A DNA stretch of 64,000 bases from Herminiimonas sp. CN. GTDB taxonomy: Bacteria; Pseudomonadota; Gammaproteobacteria; Burkholderiales; Burkholderiaceae_D. Below are positions 47,748 through 57,574 of this stretch, piece after piece (position 1 is the first letter of the stretch; the number at the start of each line of letters is the position of its first letter). Below the pieces are notes generated by a model. It was not told the DNA's origin. It worked only from the letters and a program-made list of their open reading frames with translations, and searched no databases. The DNA lies in the NCBI RefSeq assembly GCF_000622895.1, contig NZ_AVCC01000003.1, positions 1 through 64,000 of the forward strand, in the 5' to 3' direction. Both the position numbers and the translations under genes were made by a program.

Positions 47748-48205
47748 ATCGCGCCTGGATTGCTGCGCACATCCCGCATCAGGGCGACATGTGCCTGCTG
47801 CAGCGGGTGGACGACTGGGATGCGCAAGGCGTGCGCTGCAGCGCAATCAGCCATCGCGCGCCCAACAATCCCTTGCGCGCGCATGGACGGCTGGGGGCTG
47901 CCTGCGGCATCGAATACGCGGCTCAGACCATGGCGGTGCATGGCGCGCTGCTGGCGTTGCAACAGGCACCGGCGCAGGCACCGGCGAAGGTCGGCTTCCT
48001 GGCCAGCGTGCGTGCGGCCAGATTGCATGTCGGCCGGCTCGACGATATTGCCGCCGATCTGACGGTGGAAGCCAGACAATTCAGCGGCGATGGCAATAAT
48101 GTTTTATACGATTTCTGGGTGCGCGCCGAGGGCCGTATCCTGCTGGAGGGCAGGGCTGCGGTGATCATCAATGCGGCTGCAGTCGCCCATCATGCAGAAC
48201 CATGA
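47738..48205 (+). CDS. Hotdog-fold dehydratase (ApeP-like)
   Basis: The 155-residue protein starts at a GTG that overlaps the previous gene. HIPHQGDMCLLQRVDDWD, followed by AHGRLGAACGIEYAAQTMAVHG, is the pattern of ApeP-type 3-hydroxyacyl-ACP dehydratases, and the histidine in the first segment is the expected catalytic one. Together with the smaller dehydratase at 39824 it would form the double-bond pattern in the chain. Confidence 0.85.
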   Translation: MGLDRAWIAAHIPHQGDMCLLQRVDDWDAQGVRCSAISHRAPNNPLRAHGRLGAACGIEYAAQTMAVHGALLALQQAPAQAPAKVGFLASVRAARLHVGRLDDIAADLTVEARQFSGDGNNVLYDFWVRAEGRILLEGRAAVIINAAAVAHHAEP

Positions 48206-48242
48206 CAAGAAAGCATCAACCGTTGCGATCGGAACCACAACC

Positions 48243-48962
48243 ATGAAACAGGCTCTTGTTACCGGCGGCAGTGGCGCCATCGGCGCCGCCATCTGCCGCG
48301 GTCTGGCGGCGGATGGCCACCATGTGCTGGTGCATGCGAATACCCGGCGCGCGGAGGCGCAACAGGTGGTGGACGCGATCAGCGCGCTCGGCGGCAGTGC
48401 CGAAGTGCTGGTATTCGACGTCACCGATGCGGCGGCAGTGGCTGCCAGTCTGCAGCCCCTGATTGAGGTCGCGCCGATCCAGATCCTGGTCAACAATGCC
48501 GGGATTCACGACGATGCAATATTCCCTGGCATGCAGTTCGATCAATGGCAGCGCGTGATCGACGTTTCGCTGCACGGTTTTTTCCACGTCACCCACACCT
48601 TGATGATGCCGATGATCCGCAGCCGCTGGGGCCGCATCATCAACATGTCATCGGTGGCCGCGCTCTGCGGCAATCGCGGCCAGGTGAATTATTCGGCCGC
48701 CAAGGGCGCACTCAACGCCGCCACCAAGTCGCTGGCGCTGGAAATCGCCAGTCGCGGTATTACCGTCAACGCGGTGGCGCCGGGGATTATCGACAGCGCG
48801 ATGAGCCAGAGCGCCTTTGATGCGCAGGCCATAGCCCGCATGGTGCCGATGAAACGCGCCGGCCAGCCGGAGGAAGTCGCCGACCTGGTATGTTTTCTGG
48901 CCTCGCCGCGCGCCGCGTACATCACCGGTCAAATCATCTCGATCAACGGCGGCCTGCTGTGA
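48243..48962 (+). CDS. 3-oxoacyl-ACP reductase (FabG-like, ApeQ)
   Basis: The 239-residue short-chain dehydrogenase has the NADPH motif VTGGSGAIGAAICRGLAAD, an NNAG segment (ILVNNAGIHDD), the catalytic Ser in INMSSVAALCG and Tyr/Lys in NYSAAKG. It would reduce each ketone during elongation. It is the last gene of the operon. An earlier in-frame ATG at 48192 would add 17 residues; the start used has a GGAAC-type ribosome site. The stop is 16 bp from the stop of the opposing gene. Confidence 0.9.
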   Translation: MKQALVTGGSGAIGAAICRGLAADGHHVLVHANTRRAEAQQVVDAISALGGSAEVLVFDVTDAAAVAASLQPLIEVAPIQILVNNAGIHDDAIFPGMQFDQWQRVIDVSLHGFFHVTHTLMMPMIRSRWGRIINMSSVAALCGNRGQVNYSAAKGALNAATKSLALEIASRGITVNAVAPGIIDSAMSQSAFDAQAIARMVPMKRAGQPEEVADLVCFLASPRAAYITGQIISINGGLL

Positions 48963-48978
48963 CGGCGACGATAGGCAG

Positions 48979-49734
48979 CTAGCGCAGCTTGCGCAGCAGC
49001 AGGTACGGCAGGCGCAGCAGGAACCCCAGCAGCAGGCGGCTGTGCATCCAGGTCAGAAGCAGGTTGTCGCGCAGATAGTTGAAATGCGACACGCCGCCTT
49101 CTGCGGCGCTGAAATAGCGCACCGGTGCCGCCAGATTGAGCGGTTTGACGCCGTGCCAGCACAGCCGCACCACCGCTTCCGGATCGAAGTCAAAGCGGCG
49201 CATCCAGGGCTGGCGCCGCATCACTGCGCGCAACGGCGCAATCGGATAGACCCGGAACCCGAACAGCGAATCGCCGATGCCGGCCCACAGGGTTTCCAGG
49301 TTGGCCCACCAGTTCGAGATCCGCCGCCCCTGGACCCGCAGGCGCGGCGCGCTGGCGTCGAACTGCGGCATGCCGAGCACCATGCAGCCGGGTTGGGTGT
49401 GCGATGCAGCCATGAAGGCGGGGATCAGCTCAGCCGGATGCTGGCCATCCGAATCCATCGTCAGCGCATGGGTGTAGCCAAGGGCGGCAGCCTGCTCCAG
49501 GCCATGCAATACCGCGGCGCCCTTGCCGCTGTTTTCCGGCAAGACAATCACCCGCAGGCCGGCATCGCTGGCCGCCATCGCCTGCAATGGCGCAGTGGTG
49601 CCATCGGTGCTGCCGTCGATTACGACCCATACCGGATTCCAGTATTGCCGTGCTGCCCGCACGGTTGCAACTACTTTCGGGCCAGGGTTGTAGCTTGGAA
49701 TCAACACCAGATGGGTCGGGGAGGGAGAAGTCAT
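48979..49734 (-). CDS. Family 2 glycosyltransferase beside the polyene operon
   Basis: The 251-residue GT-A enzyme has VLIPSYNPGPKVVATV near the N-terminus, the DGSTDGT segment, SGKGAAVLHG and the DSDGQHP metal motif. A C-terminal amphipathic or hydrophobic stretch (LLLGFLLRLPYLLLRKL) may tie it to the membrane. Glycosyltransferases of this kind occur in aryl polyene clusters and may add a sugar to the lipid carrier. It follows the acyltransferase gene by 26 bp on the minus strand. Confidence 0.88.
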   Translation of the reverse strand: MTSPSPTHLVLIPSYNPGPKVVATVRAARQYWNPVWVVIDGSTDGTTAPLQAMAASDAGLRVIVLPENSGKGAAVLHGLEQAAALGYTHALTMDSDGQHPAELIPAFMAASHTQPGCMVLGMPQFDASAPRLRVQGRRISNWWANLETLWAGIGDSLFGFRVYPIAPLRAVMRRQPWMRRFDFDPEAVVRLCWHGVKPLNLAAPVRYFSAAEGGVSHFNYLRDNLLLTWMHSRLLLGFLLRLPYLLLRKLR

Positions 49735-49760
49735 CGCAGCGAACGGTAAGGAGTGTTTGG

Positions 49761-50546
49761 TTAGGATGCGTCAGCGGCGGCTGCCGGCCCCGGTGGTGAT
49801 ACCGGTACGGCAAGCTGGCTGGCAAAATACTGGGCTAATTCCGCCATGAATGCGGCGCCGTTTTCAGGCGGCGGGAAACGCTTGCCCAGGCGCACCCGGT
49901 AATGCATCGGCAGACGCGGCTTTTTGAAGAGCGGCCATTGCTTGCTCAGAAACGGCGAGTCGGTTTCAATCAACACCGTCTGGATCGGCGTTTTTGCGCG
50001 GCAGGCGATCACGCCTATGCTGCCTTTCAGCGGGCCGATCGGGCGCTGCACGGTACGGGTTCCTTCCGGAAACAGCAGCAGGTGGCTGCCGCGCTGCAAG
50101 TTCTGCACCGCCTGCATGACCATCTGCCGTGGCGGAGCGTTGCTGATGTAGCGTGCCAGGCGGGCGCCGCCGCCGAGAAATATATTGCTGAGGATGTCGG
50201 CTTTCATGATGCAGGCAACGTCCGGCAGGCGCGAGGCAATCAGGACCACATCCCATAACGAAGGGTGATTAGAGGCGATGATCAGGGATTTATCCTTGCG
50301 CAGTGCATCCAGTTCGCGCAAGTCGAAATGGAAGCGGCCCGATAGCGTCAACGCAGCCAGAGTCAGCCGGAACACCGCCATGATCGCCAGACGCCCCAGC
50401 GCGCGCCCCAGTCGGGCCGGCAACAGCGGATGCAAAACCAGGGCAAGCAGCGACCAGAGCAGAAAAAACAGGCCGACCCAGAGCGAACCAAGGCAGCAGA
50501 CCAGGTATTCGTAAGCCGTCAGCAGGTTTCTCAGACAAAATTTCAT
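49761..50546 (-). CDS. PlsC-like 1-acyl-glycerol-3-phosphate acyltransferase
   Basis: The 261-residue membrane-associated enzyme has two N-terminal hydrophobic segments (about residues 10-45), the HX4D block IIASNHPSLWDVVLIASRLP (His then Asp five places on), and FPEGTRTV. It would acylate a lysolipid; being beside the glycosyltransferase and the polyene operon it may make the lipid anchor. The start at 50546 begins with a standard membrane-facing N-terminus. Confidence 0.87.
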   Translation of the reverse strand: MKFCLRNLLTAYEYLVCCLGSLWVGLFFLLWSLLALVLHPLLPARLGRALGRLAIMAVFRLTLAALTLSGRFHFDLRELDALRKDKSLIIASNHPSLWDVVLIASRLPDVACIMKADILSNIFLGGGARLARYISNAPPRQMVMQAVQNLQRGSHLLLFPEGTRTVQRPIGPLKGSIGVIACRAKTPIQTVLIETDSPFLSKQWPLFKKPRLPMHYRVRLGKRFPPPENGAAFMAELAQYFASQLAVPVSPPGPAAAADAS

Positions 50547-51159
50547 GGTTTTACTATGTTCTGTTAGTGCGCAACGTTTGCCTGTAAAAAAGCAATGAAT
50601 TCATCCTCTGCCAGATACTGCATGCCGCTGATTGCCAGCGGGCCGGATCGATAGCATGTGCTGCCGCGGATGCCGGCAGGCATGCCGCCACTGTGCGCAA
50701 ATCTGGATGCCGGGTTGGTCGGAGGGAAACCGGGGCGCTGTCGAACAATGATTTCTGATTGCTGCTGTCGTTCGGCAGAAGGGTCTTTTTGAATTCGGCA
50801 TGATACAACATGAAACGGATCCTGCTGCGACTAATTCCCTGGCAAATGGCGGAGACTATTGCGCAGCATTTCTGTTCGAACGGATGCGCGCAGCCAGTGG
50901 CGTCTCAATTTTCATGCGGGCCGTGGATGCTTTGTAAAAACAATGGGGTATGCCAGAAAAACGTGATTTATAGCAAGTATTTATTGCGTAATTGAAAATA
51001 CTGTCATATTTATAGGGATGGCAGAAATTGCCCTGGCGGCGCCAGGCCGGCCCGGGTTTGTGCTGGCACAGACGGTGCGTACCATTGCATTGACTTGCCA
51101 CAAGAGGCGGCGCGTCAAATGCAGCACACTTATCAAAAAAGCATGATAAGGAGCTGATC
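50547..51159. other. Intergenic region before the DUF3135 gene
   Basis: No convincing gene. Two short open frames (50554-50811 minus and 50810-50995 plus) lack ribosome sites and family resemblance. Part of the stretch is AT-rich (about 50930-51020) and holds an inverted repeat with arms AGTATTT (50976-50982) and AAATACT (50996-51002). A weak promoter-like pair, TTGCGT and TATTTA 17 bp apart, overlaps it. Confidence 0.5.
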
Positions 51160-51492
51160 ATGAGTCTTGACGTCCACCTTCCCGACTTCGATATGCTGGC
51201 GTCGCTGTATCGGGACGATCCGGAAGCCTTTGAAGCGTTCCGCCACCACTTGCTGGACGAGGCGGTGCATGCCGCGCCGCCGCTGCAGCGTCCCGCCCTT
51301 GAACTGCTGTTAAGCCGCATCGAGATCGCCCGCGCTGGCGCTGCCACGCCGATGGACGCGACAATCATCGCCTTTCGCCTGATGCAGGAGTCGGTGAGCC
51401 AGTTGCATACGCTCTGGCAGCAAGCACAGCAGGCGGTCGCCGGCGTGCAAGCCTCGATGCTGATTGCCCGCGTGCGCCGCTCACGCCGCTAA
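51160..51492 (+). CDS. DUF3135 family protein
   Basis: The 110-residue protein contains LPDFDMLASLYRDDPEAFEAFR, the hallmark opening of DUF3135 (Asp-Phe-Asp plus Asp-Pro-Glu-Ala-Phe), and LELLLSRIEIARAGAATPMD in the middle. It is helical and basic at its end. No function is known for the family. ATAAGGAG precedes the start. Confidence 0.8.
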   Translation: MSLDVHLPDFDMLASLYRDDPEAFEAFRHHLLDEAVHAAPPLQRPALELLLSRIEIARAGAATPMDATIIAFRLMQESVSQLHTLWQQAQQAVAGVQASMLIARVRRSRR

Positions 51493-51754
51493 TTCGATTG
51501 CATGCGTAACCGCGCTTTTGCTCGGTTTCTCTCGCCGGGCCCGGATGCGGCGGCGCCTGCGTGCGCACTGCAAGCGAGGGGCTCCGGTTTCAACTTTATG
51601 CATTCGTTTTGGATCTGGCGTTGCAGCAGATCGCCACGCCGACTATACCGGCCGGGCAGCCATCGGTTATCCTTGCGGTCGTTCCAATAACATCAGGGCC
51701 GCGCACTATTTGCATTTTCCCGCGCGCCCGCAACCTGCAAAAGACCCCGAAACC

Positions 51755-53422
<1,668 letters not shown>

Positions 53423-53456
53423 TTGCGTAGGGCGTAGTGGCGCAGGGTGTTATGGC

Positions 53457-53537
53457 GTAGGGCGGATGAGCGCAGCGTTATCCGCCGTATGTTTTACAGC
53501 AGTAACCGGCGGAAGGCGCTGCGCTTTTCCGCCCTAC
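53457..53537. repeat. REP-like palindromic element
   Basis: Left arm 53457-53477 (GTAGGGCGGATGAGCGCAGCG) and right arm 53517-53537 pair with two mismatches over 21 bp, so the element is an imperfect palindrome of 81 bp. Just before it, at 53426-53456, three GTAGGGCGTAG-like pieces repeat the arm's beginning. The sequence type (a TAGGGCGGAT-AGCGCAGCG arm) resembles short interspersed repeats of many proteobacteria. Confidence 0.7.
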
Positions 53538-53583
53538 ATACGCATTATTTAAAAAAACATGGGTATATGAAAAAGTAACATGT

Positions 53584-53608
53584 TTATCGCATATTTTATA
53601 TGCGATAA
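53584..53608. promoter_or_regulatory. Perfect inverted repeat upstream of the DUF2721 gene
   Basis: Arms of 11 bp (TTATCGCATAT and its complement) flank a 3-nt TTT centre. It lies about 65-90 bp before the start codon in AT-rich DNA; a second palindrome (53615-53630) and TATAAT (53630-53635) follow, so it may be an operator or hairpin in the control region. Confidence 0.5.
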
Positions 53609-53614
53609 GAAATA

Positions 53615-53635
53615 ATACATACCTATGTATATAAT
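53615..53635. promoter_or_regulatory. Palindrome with overlapping TATAAT before the DUF2721 gene
   Basis: ATACATA-CC-TATGTAT (53615-53630) is perfectly symmetric, and TATAAT occupies 53630-53635. The core ATACA-N6-TGTAT is shared with the repeat at 5835-5862. If TATAAT is the -10, a repressor at the palindrome would block the promoter. Confidence 0.5.
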
Positions 53636-53671
53636 AAATAACATTAACGGTAATGCAGGAAGGCAAGCGCC

Positions 53672-54121
53672 ATGAACATCCAGCTCAGCGATGTCAGCCA
53701 CATCATCCAGCTCTCGATTGCGCCGGTTTTCCTGCTGAGCGGCATCGCGCCGCAGTTGATCGTGCTGACCAACCGGCTGGCGCGCATCATCGACCGTTCG
53801 CGCAAGCTGGAAGACTGGCTGCTGCATGCCGAGCCGGCAGCCAAAGCCGAATATCTGGCCGAAATCGGAATACTGTACCGGCGCGCGCATCAGATCAATT
53901 ATGCGATCACCTTCAGCACCGCCTGTGCGTTGCTGGTGAGTCTGATCATCATGGCGCTGTTCATCGGCGATGCGCTGGGGCTGGCGCTGGATCGCCTGAT
54001 TGCGGTGCTGTTCGTGGTGGCGATGCTGGCGCTGATCGGCAGCTATTCGTTCCTGCTGCGCGAAATCTTCATCGCCACCCGGTCGCTGTCGATGCGGCAC
54101 ATGCTCAAATACCGGCCGTAA
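53672..54121 (+). CDS. DUF2721 family membrane protein
   Basis: The 149-residue protein begins MNIQLSDVSHIIQLSIAPVF and has TNRLARIIDRSRKLE, a DUF2721 hallmark, plus three hydrophobic segments (about residues 12-30, 80-105 and 110-130). No function is known. It is followed on the opposite strand by the patatin gene, 12 bp away. Confidence 0.85.
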   Translation: MNIQLSDVSHIIQLSIAPVFLLSGIAPQLIVLTNRLARIIDRSRKLEDWLLHAEPAAKAEYLAEIGILYRRAHQINYAITFSTACALLVSLIIMALFIGDALGLALDRLIAVLFVVAMLALIGSYSFLLREIFIATRSLSMRHMLKYRP

Positions 54122-54133
54122 CAAAACGGCGGT

Positions 54134-54997
54134 TCAATCCGTGTGCGGGCGCAACGCGCCGGGAATCCGGTATTGCGTCAGGCCGTCGTGGTCGAGCCAG
54201 CGCCGGGTGCTGCGGGCCGCGCGCTCGATCAGATCGCCGGCCTGCGAAAAGTCATACGGCGATACCGCCAGCGGGCACAAGGGCGGCACCGTGAATACCG
54301 CGACCCGGTCTGCCAGCAGCTCCAGATCCTGCACCAGCTGGTGCGCAATCAGCATGTTCAGCGCGTGCAGCGCGCAGCCTATCGCGCTGGCCGGCGGCGC
54401 CGTCATTGCGCAGGCATAGCCGGTCGGCAGCACGATCAGCCGGCTGGCGCCCAAGTTCACCGCAGCCATGACCGGAGTGTTGCTGGCGATGGCGCCGTCG
54501 ATCAGGTAATTGTCGCCGAGCAGCACTGCCGGGTACACCGCGGGAATCGCGCAACTGGCCAGTATCGCGTCGACCGCCGGCCCGCTGGAAAGCCGGACCG
54601 AGCTGCCGTGCAATTGTTCGGTGGCCATGACATGCACCGGGATTGCGGCTTCTTCCAGCCGCCGGTACGGCAGGTGGAACTCGATCAGCCGGCGCAGGCC
54701 GGATGCTTCGACCAGCGAGGACGCATGGGAAAACAGGCCGGCGATCCGGCCCAGGCTGACCGGAAACACATCGCGCCGCTTGAGCTGGCACCAGATCTGT
54801 TCGAGTCGGGCGACGCCGTCGAGGGTCGGATTGCCGGCGAAATACGCGCAATTGAGCGCCCCGACCGAAGCCCCCACCACCAGATCGGGGATGATGCCGT
54901 GTTCCACCAGCGCCCGCAGCATGCCGACCTGAATCGCGCCGAAGCTGCCGCCGCCGGCGAATACGAAAGCGGTCTTTCCTGTTGTCGTGTCCGTCAT
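54134..54997 (-). CDS. Patatin-like phospholipase
   Basis: The 287-residue protein has the oxyanion motif GGGSFGAIQVGML, the nucleophile GASVG with Ser, and the catalytic Asp in LIDGAIASNTP, giving the Ser-Asp dyad of bacterial patatins (RssA-like). It is cytoplasmic, with no signal peptide. The start at 54997 begins MTDTTTGKTAFVFAGG. A lipid hydrolase activity is likely but the substrate is unknown. Confidence 0.9.
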   Translation of the reverse strand: MTDTTTGKTAFVFAGGGSFGAIQVGMLRALVEHGIIPDLVVGASVGALNCAYFAGNPTLDGVARLEQIWCQLKRRDVFPVSLGRIAGLFSHASSLVEASGLRRLIEFHLPYRRLEEAAIPVHVMATEQLHGSSVRLSSGPAVDAILASCAIPAVYPAVLLGDNYLIDGAIASNTPVMAAVNLGASRLIVLPTGYACAMTAPPASAIGCALHALNMLIAHQLVQDLELLADRVAVFTVPPLCPLAVSPYDFSQAGDLIERAARSTRRWLDHDGLTQYRIPGALRPHTD

Positions 54998-55202
54998 TTC
55001 CGCCCCAGAATGGCGCAATCCATCTATCTTTCATCATAGGGCATTCAGGCCCGATTATCGATTGCTGCGGCAGTGCGCGGCACGCGCTGTTTGCCAAATT
55101 GGTTTGAATTGACGCGCATCAAAAACATTTGCCGGAACGCGCACAGACTGTTCTGAGCAGGGTTCCAATATCGACTGGATTGCATTGCCAGAGGAGATGG
55201 CC

Positions 55203-55628
55203 ATGAGCTATGAAGACGACGATCGCGATACGTACGGGATGTACAAGAGCGATACCGGCAAGGGCCCCGGACCTGAGCTGATGGGCGCACACACGCTCAT
55301 CGGGACCGATGTCTATAACGACAAGGACGAAGAGCTGGGCGACATCAAGGAAATCATGCTGGACATGCGCACCGGCAGGGTAAGTTATGCGGTGCTGGCG
55401 TTCGGCAGCTTTTTGGGAATGGGCGAAAAACTGTTCGCGGTGCCGTGGAATGCATTGAAGCTCAATACTTTCAACCAGCATTTCATCCTGAAAATCGATA
55501 AGGAGCGCTTCAAAAACGCGCCGGGATTCGATCCGGATCACTGGCCGGATATGGCTAGCCCGGCATGGATCGACAAGATTCATACCTATTACGGCACCCA
55601 GCCTTATTCGGATGATCCTGGCATCTGA
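55203..55628 (+). CDS. PRC-barrel domain protein
   Basis: The 141-residue protein holds a PRC-barrel: LIGTDVYNDKDEELGDIKEIMLD, GRVSYAVLAFGSFLGMGEKLFAVPW. Its N-terminal 25 residues are rich in Asp and Tyr, and the C-terminal part is Asp/Pro-rich. PRC-barrels link to RNA processing or membrane and stress roles; no specific task can be given. GAGGAG precedes the start. Confidence 0.85.
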   Translation: MSYEDDDRDTYGMYKSDTGKGPGPELMGAHTLIGTDVYNDKDEELGDIKEIMLDMRTGRVSYAVLAFGSFLGMGEKLFAVPWNALKLNTFNQHFILKIDKERFKNAPGFDPDHWPDMASPAWIDKIHTYYGTQPYSDDPGI

Positions 55629-55763
55629 TTTTGCATGCGGAATTGGATCAAGCACATCGAATATCGATCACGGTCGTGCGGTTTCATGAGTGCATTATGT
55701 ACCTGCTTTGAAAAACATGCCGATGGGCTGCTGTCGGCTATCCAATAAATAGAGGAGGCCATC

Positions 55764-55922
55764 ATGAGTATCGGAACCATCCTGCTGATCGTCTTGATCC
55801 TGATCCTGATCGGCGCGCTGCCGAGCTGGCCGCACAGCCAAGGCTGGGGCTATTTCCCGAGCGGAATTATTGGCATTGTGGTCGTGGTTCTGCTCATCCT
55901 GCTGCTGCTGGGGCGGCTCTGA
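55764..55922 (+). CDS. Small DUF3309-type hydrophobic protein, 52 aa
   Basis: The protein is almost all membrane segment: MSIGTILLIVLILILIGALP, then PSWPHSQGWGYFPSG and a second hydrophobic stretch (IIGIVVVVLLILLLLGRL). This two-segment design with the central Trp-Gly-Tyr-x-Pro-Ser-Gly is typical of DUF3309. An AGGAGG ribosome site lies directly upstream. Function unknown. Confidence 0.82.
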   Translation: MSIGTILLIVLILILIGALPSWPHSQGWGYFPSGIIGIVVVVLLILLLLGRL

Positions 55923-55957
55923 AGCCGGGGCCATTTTTTAACCGATGGAGGATGCGC

Positions 55958-56491
55958 ATGAATACCCTTTCAAGCAAACTGGCGCCTGCCTTGTTAAGCG
56001 CGCTAACCGTTATGGCGGCGGCCGGCTGTGCTTCCACTTCCAGCACGGGCATGCACGATGAACGCATGCAAGGCATGTACGGCGACCACATGCAAGGCAC
56101 GTACGGCGACAATGTGCATGGCATGCCAGGCGGCATGATGATGGGCAGGTCCAGCGTCAGACTGGATGGCAGCCATGAAGTACCTCCGGTCAACAGCGCC
56201 GCCATTGGCAGGAGCACGATTACGGTGTCGGCGGATAAAGCGGTACGCGGCAGCATCATGACCCAGGGCATCGACGCGACGGCTGCCCATATCCATGAGG
56301 GCGCTGCCGGCGTCAACGGCCCGGTTATCATTCCGCTGGCAAAAAATGCCGACAACGCATGGGCAGTCCCGGCAGGCGCGTTGCTGACCGATGCCCAATA
56401 CGCCAGTTATATGTCCGGCAACCTGTACGTCAACGTTCACAGTGCAGCCCATCCGGGGGGTGAAATTCGGGCCCAGTTGGCTCCCAAATAA
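55958..56491 (+). CDS. CHRD-domain lipoprotein with Met/His-rich repeats
   Basis: The 177-residue protein has a lipobox (AAGC, Cys24) and a Met/His/Gly-rich repeat region (about residues 31-63, with MQGMYGDHMQGTYGD as example) before a CHRD domain (about 65-177; LDGSHEVPPVNSAAIGRSTI, AAHIHEGAAGVNGPV, NVHSAAHPGGEIRAQL). GGAGG precedes the start at 55958; the ATG at 55952 would sit too close to it. The Met/His repeats could bind metal, which is inference. Confidence 0.85.
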   Translation: MNTLSSKLAPALLSALTVMAAAGCASTSSTGMHDERMQGMYGDHMQGTYGDNVHGMPGGMMMGRSSVRLDGSHEVPPVNSAAIGRSTITVSADKAVRGSIMTQGIDATAAHIHEGAAGVNGPVIIPLAKNADNAWAVPAGALLTDAQYASYMSGNLYVNVHSAAHPGGEIRAQLAPK

Positions 56492-56518
56492 TTCTGTGCA
56501 AGCCAACGGAGCATCGTC

Positions 56519-56842
56519 ATGGATCAGGTCCCGGAGCCACCACCCACCGCACAGGAACTGGATGCGCTGATGCAGAGAATCGATGCTGGCGAAGGCAGCT
56601 TCGCCCCTCTGAGCGACGAACAGCGCAGTCAGTTAAAGGCCAGCCTGAGCGAAGAATGGATCGCCGCCTTTCTGGATAAATACCCGGTGCCGATGGCGCT
56701 GGCAGCGGCAATCAGCGAATATCGCGCGATAGAAGCGGGAGCGCGATACCCGAACCTGCCGGAAAATGTGCGCGAAGACATCTTGCTGGAGTTTAATGAG
56801 CATCACGGCGAGGGCGGCCCCGATCACTGGTCAACGGTTTAA
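56519..56842 (+). CDS. Hypothetical acidic protein, 107 aa
   Basis: I do not recognise the protein. It is soluble, helical and acidic, with Pro-rich start (MDQVPEPPPTAQELDALM), a middle segment (LSDEQRSQLKASLSEEWIAAFLDKYP) and an ending in EHHGEGGPDHWSTV. It lies 27 bp after the CHRD gene on the same strand, so may be in its operon. The start is preceded by ACGGAGC. Confidence 0.65.
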   Translation: MDQVPEPPPTAQELDALMQRIDAGEGSFAPLSDEQRSQLKASLSEEWIAAFLDKYPVPMALAAAISEYRAIEAGARYPNLPENVREDILLEFNEHHGEGGPDHWSTV

Positions 56843-56898
56843 GATCCGGCGCCCGGCTGCCTGCTTGTTTAGCGACATTCTTTGGCCGGGCTGTACGC

Positions 56899-57474
56899 AT
56901 GACATACTTTTTCCTTCTTTTGGCGATCACTTGTAGCGCACTGGTATTGACCAAGGAAGGCGTGTCGAACGGCAGTGTCGAGGTCAGCGTCAGACGCAAC
57001 CGCAAAAGAGGCCGCATCTTGTTCGAGATTCAGGCGCAGGGCTTGATCCGCGCCACGCCGCAACAGACTTGGGCGGTGTTGACCGATTACGGCCGCTTGT
57101 CGGAGTTTGTGCCCGGCCTGCTATCGTCGAAATTGCTGTCGCGCCGTGGCAATGAAGTCGTCATCGAACAACAGGGCAGTATCGGCTTCGTGTTCGTGCG
57201 GCAAGCGATTCATCTGGTGGTACGCGTGACCGAGCAGCCCTTTTCAAGGCTCGACGTGGCGCTGCTGGCGGGCGACATGAGGCACTATGCCTCGCGCTGG
57301 GAACTGGCAGCGTCGCCATTGGACGGCGGCACCCGGATTGCCTACCGCGGTAGCCTGGAGCCGGATTTTTTCGTGCCCTTGCTGCTGGGGCGCGCGATAG
57401 TGCAGGCCGATGTGCAGAAGATGCTGGCGGCGGTGGTGGCCGAAGTCGAGCGGCGTTCCGGCGCGAGTCGCTAG
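56899..57474 (+). CDS. SRPBCC/START-like (polyketide cyclase type) protein
   Basis: The 191-residue protein has an N-terminal hydrophobic segment (about residues 1-18) that may act as a signal or anchor, then a SRPBCC fold: QAQGLIRATPQQTWAVLTDYGRLSEFVPG, VIEQQGSIGFVFVR and SRWELAASPLDGGTRIAYRG. Such proteins bind hydrophobic ligands or act as cyclases; no substrate can be assigned. The N-terminal stretch reads as a signal peptide, suggesting an envelope location. Confidence 0.82.
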   Translation: MTYFFLLLAITCSALVLTKEGVSNGSVEVSVRRNRKRGRILFEIQAQGLIRATPQQTWAVLTDYGRLSEFVPGLLSSKLLSRRGNEVVIEQQGSIGFVFVRQAIHLVVRVTEQPFSRLDVALLAGDMRHYASRWELAASPLDGGTRIAYRGSLEPDFFVPLLLGRAIVQADVQKMLAAVVAEVERRSGASR

Positions 57475-57574
57475 CGCGCCAATCGGGACCGGCCGGCGCG
57501 ATCCGGATGCAATATTTCGCTTTTCCGGCGCTACAGGATAAAATCGGCTGATCCAATTCTTTTCTGACGTCAAC

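Noticed and set aside
50554-50995. Two short open frames (minus 50554-50811 and plus 50810-50995)
   Set aside because: No ribosome site, no domain and low-complexity composition; the region reads as intergenic.
51160-51492. Idea that the DUF3135 protein is an antitoxin
   Set aside because: No toxin-like partner gene is adjacent, and DUF3135 proteins have no known toxin-antitoxin link.
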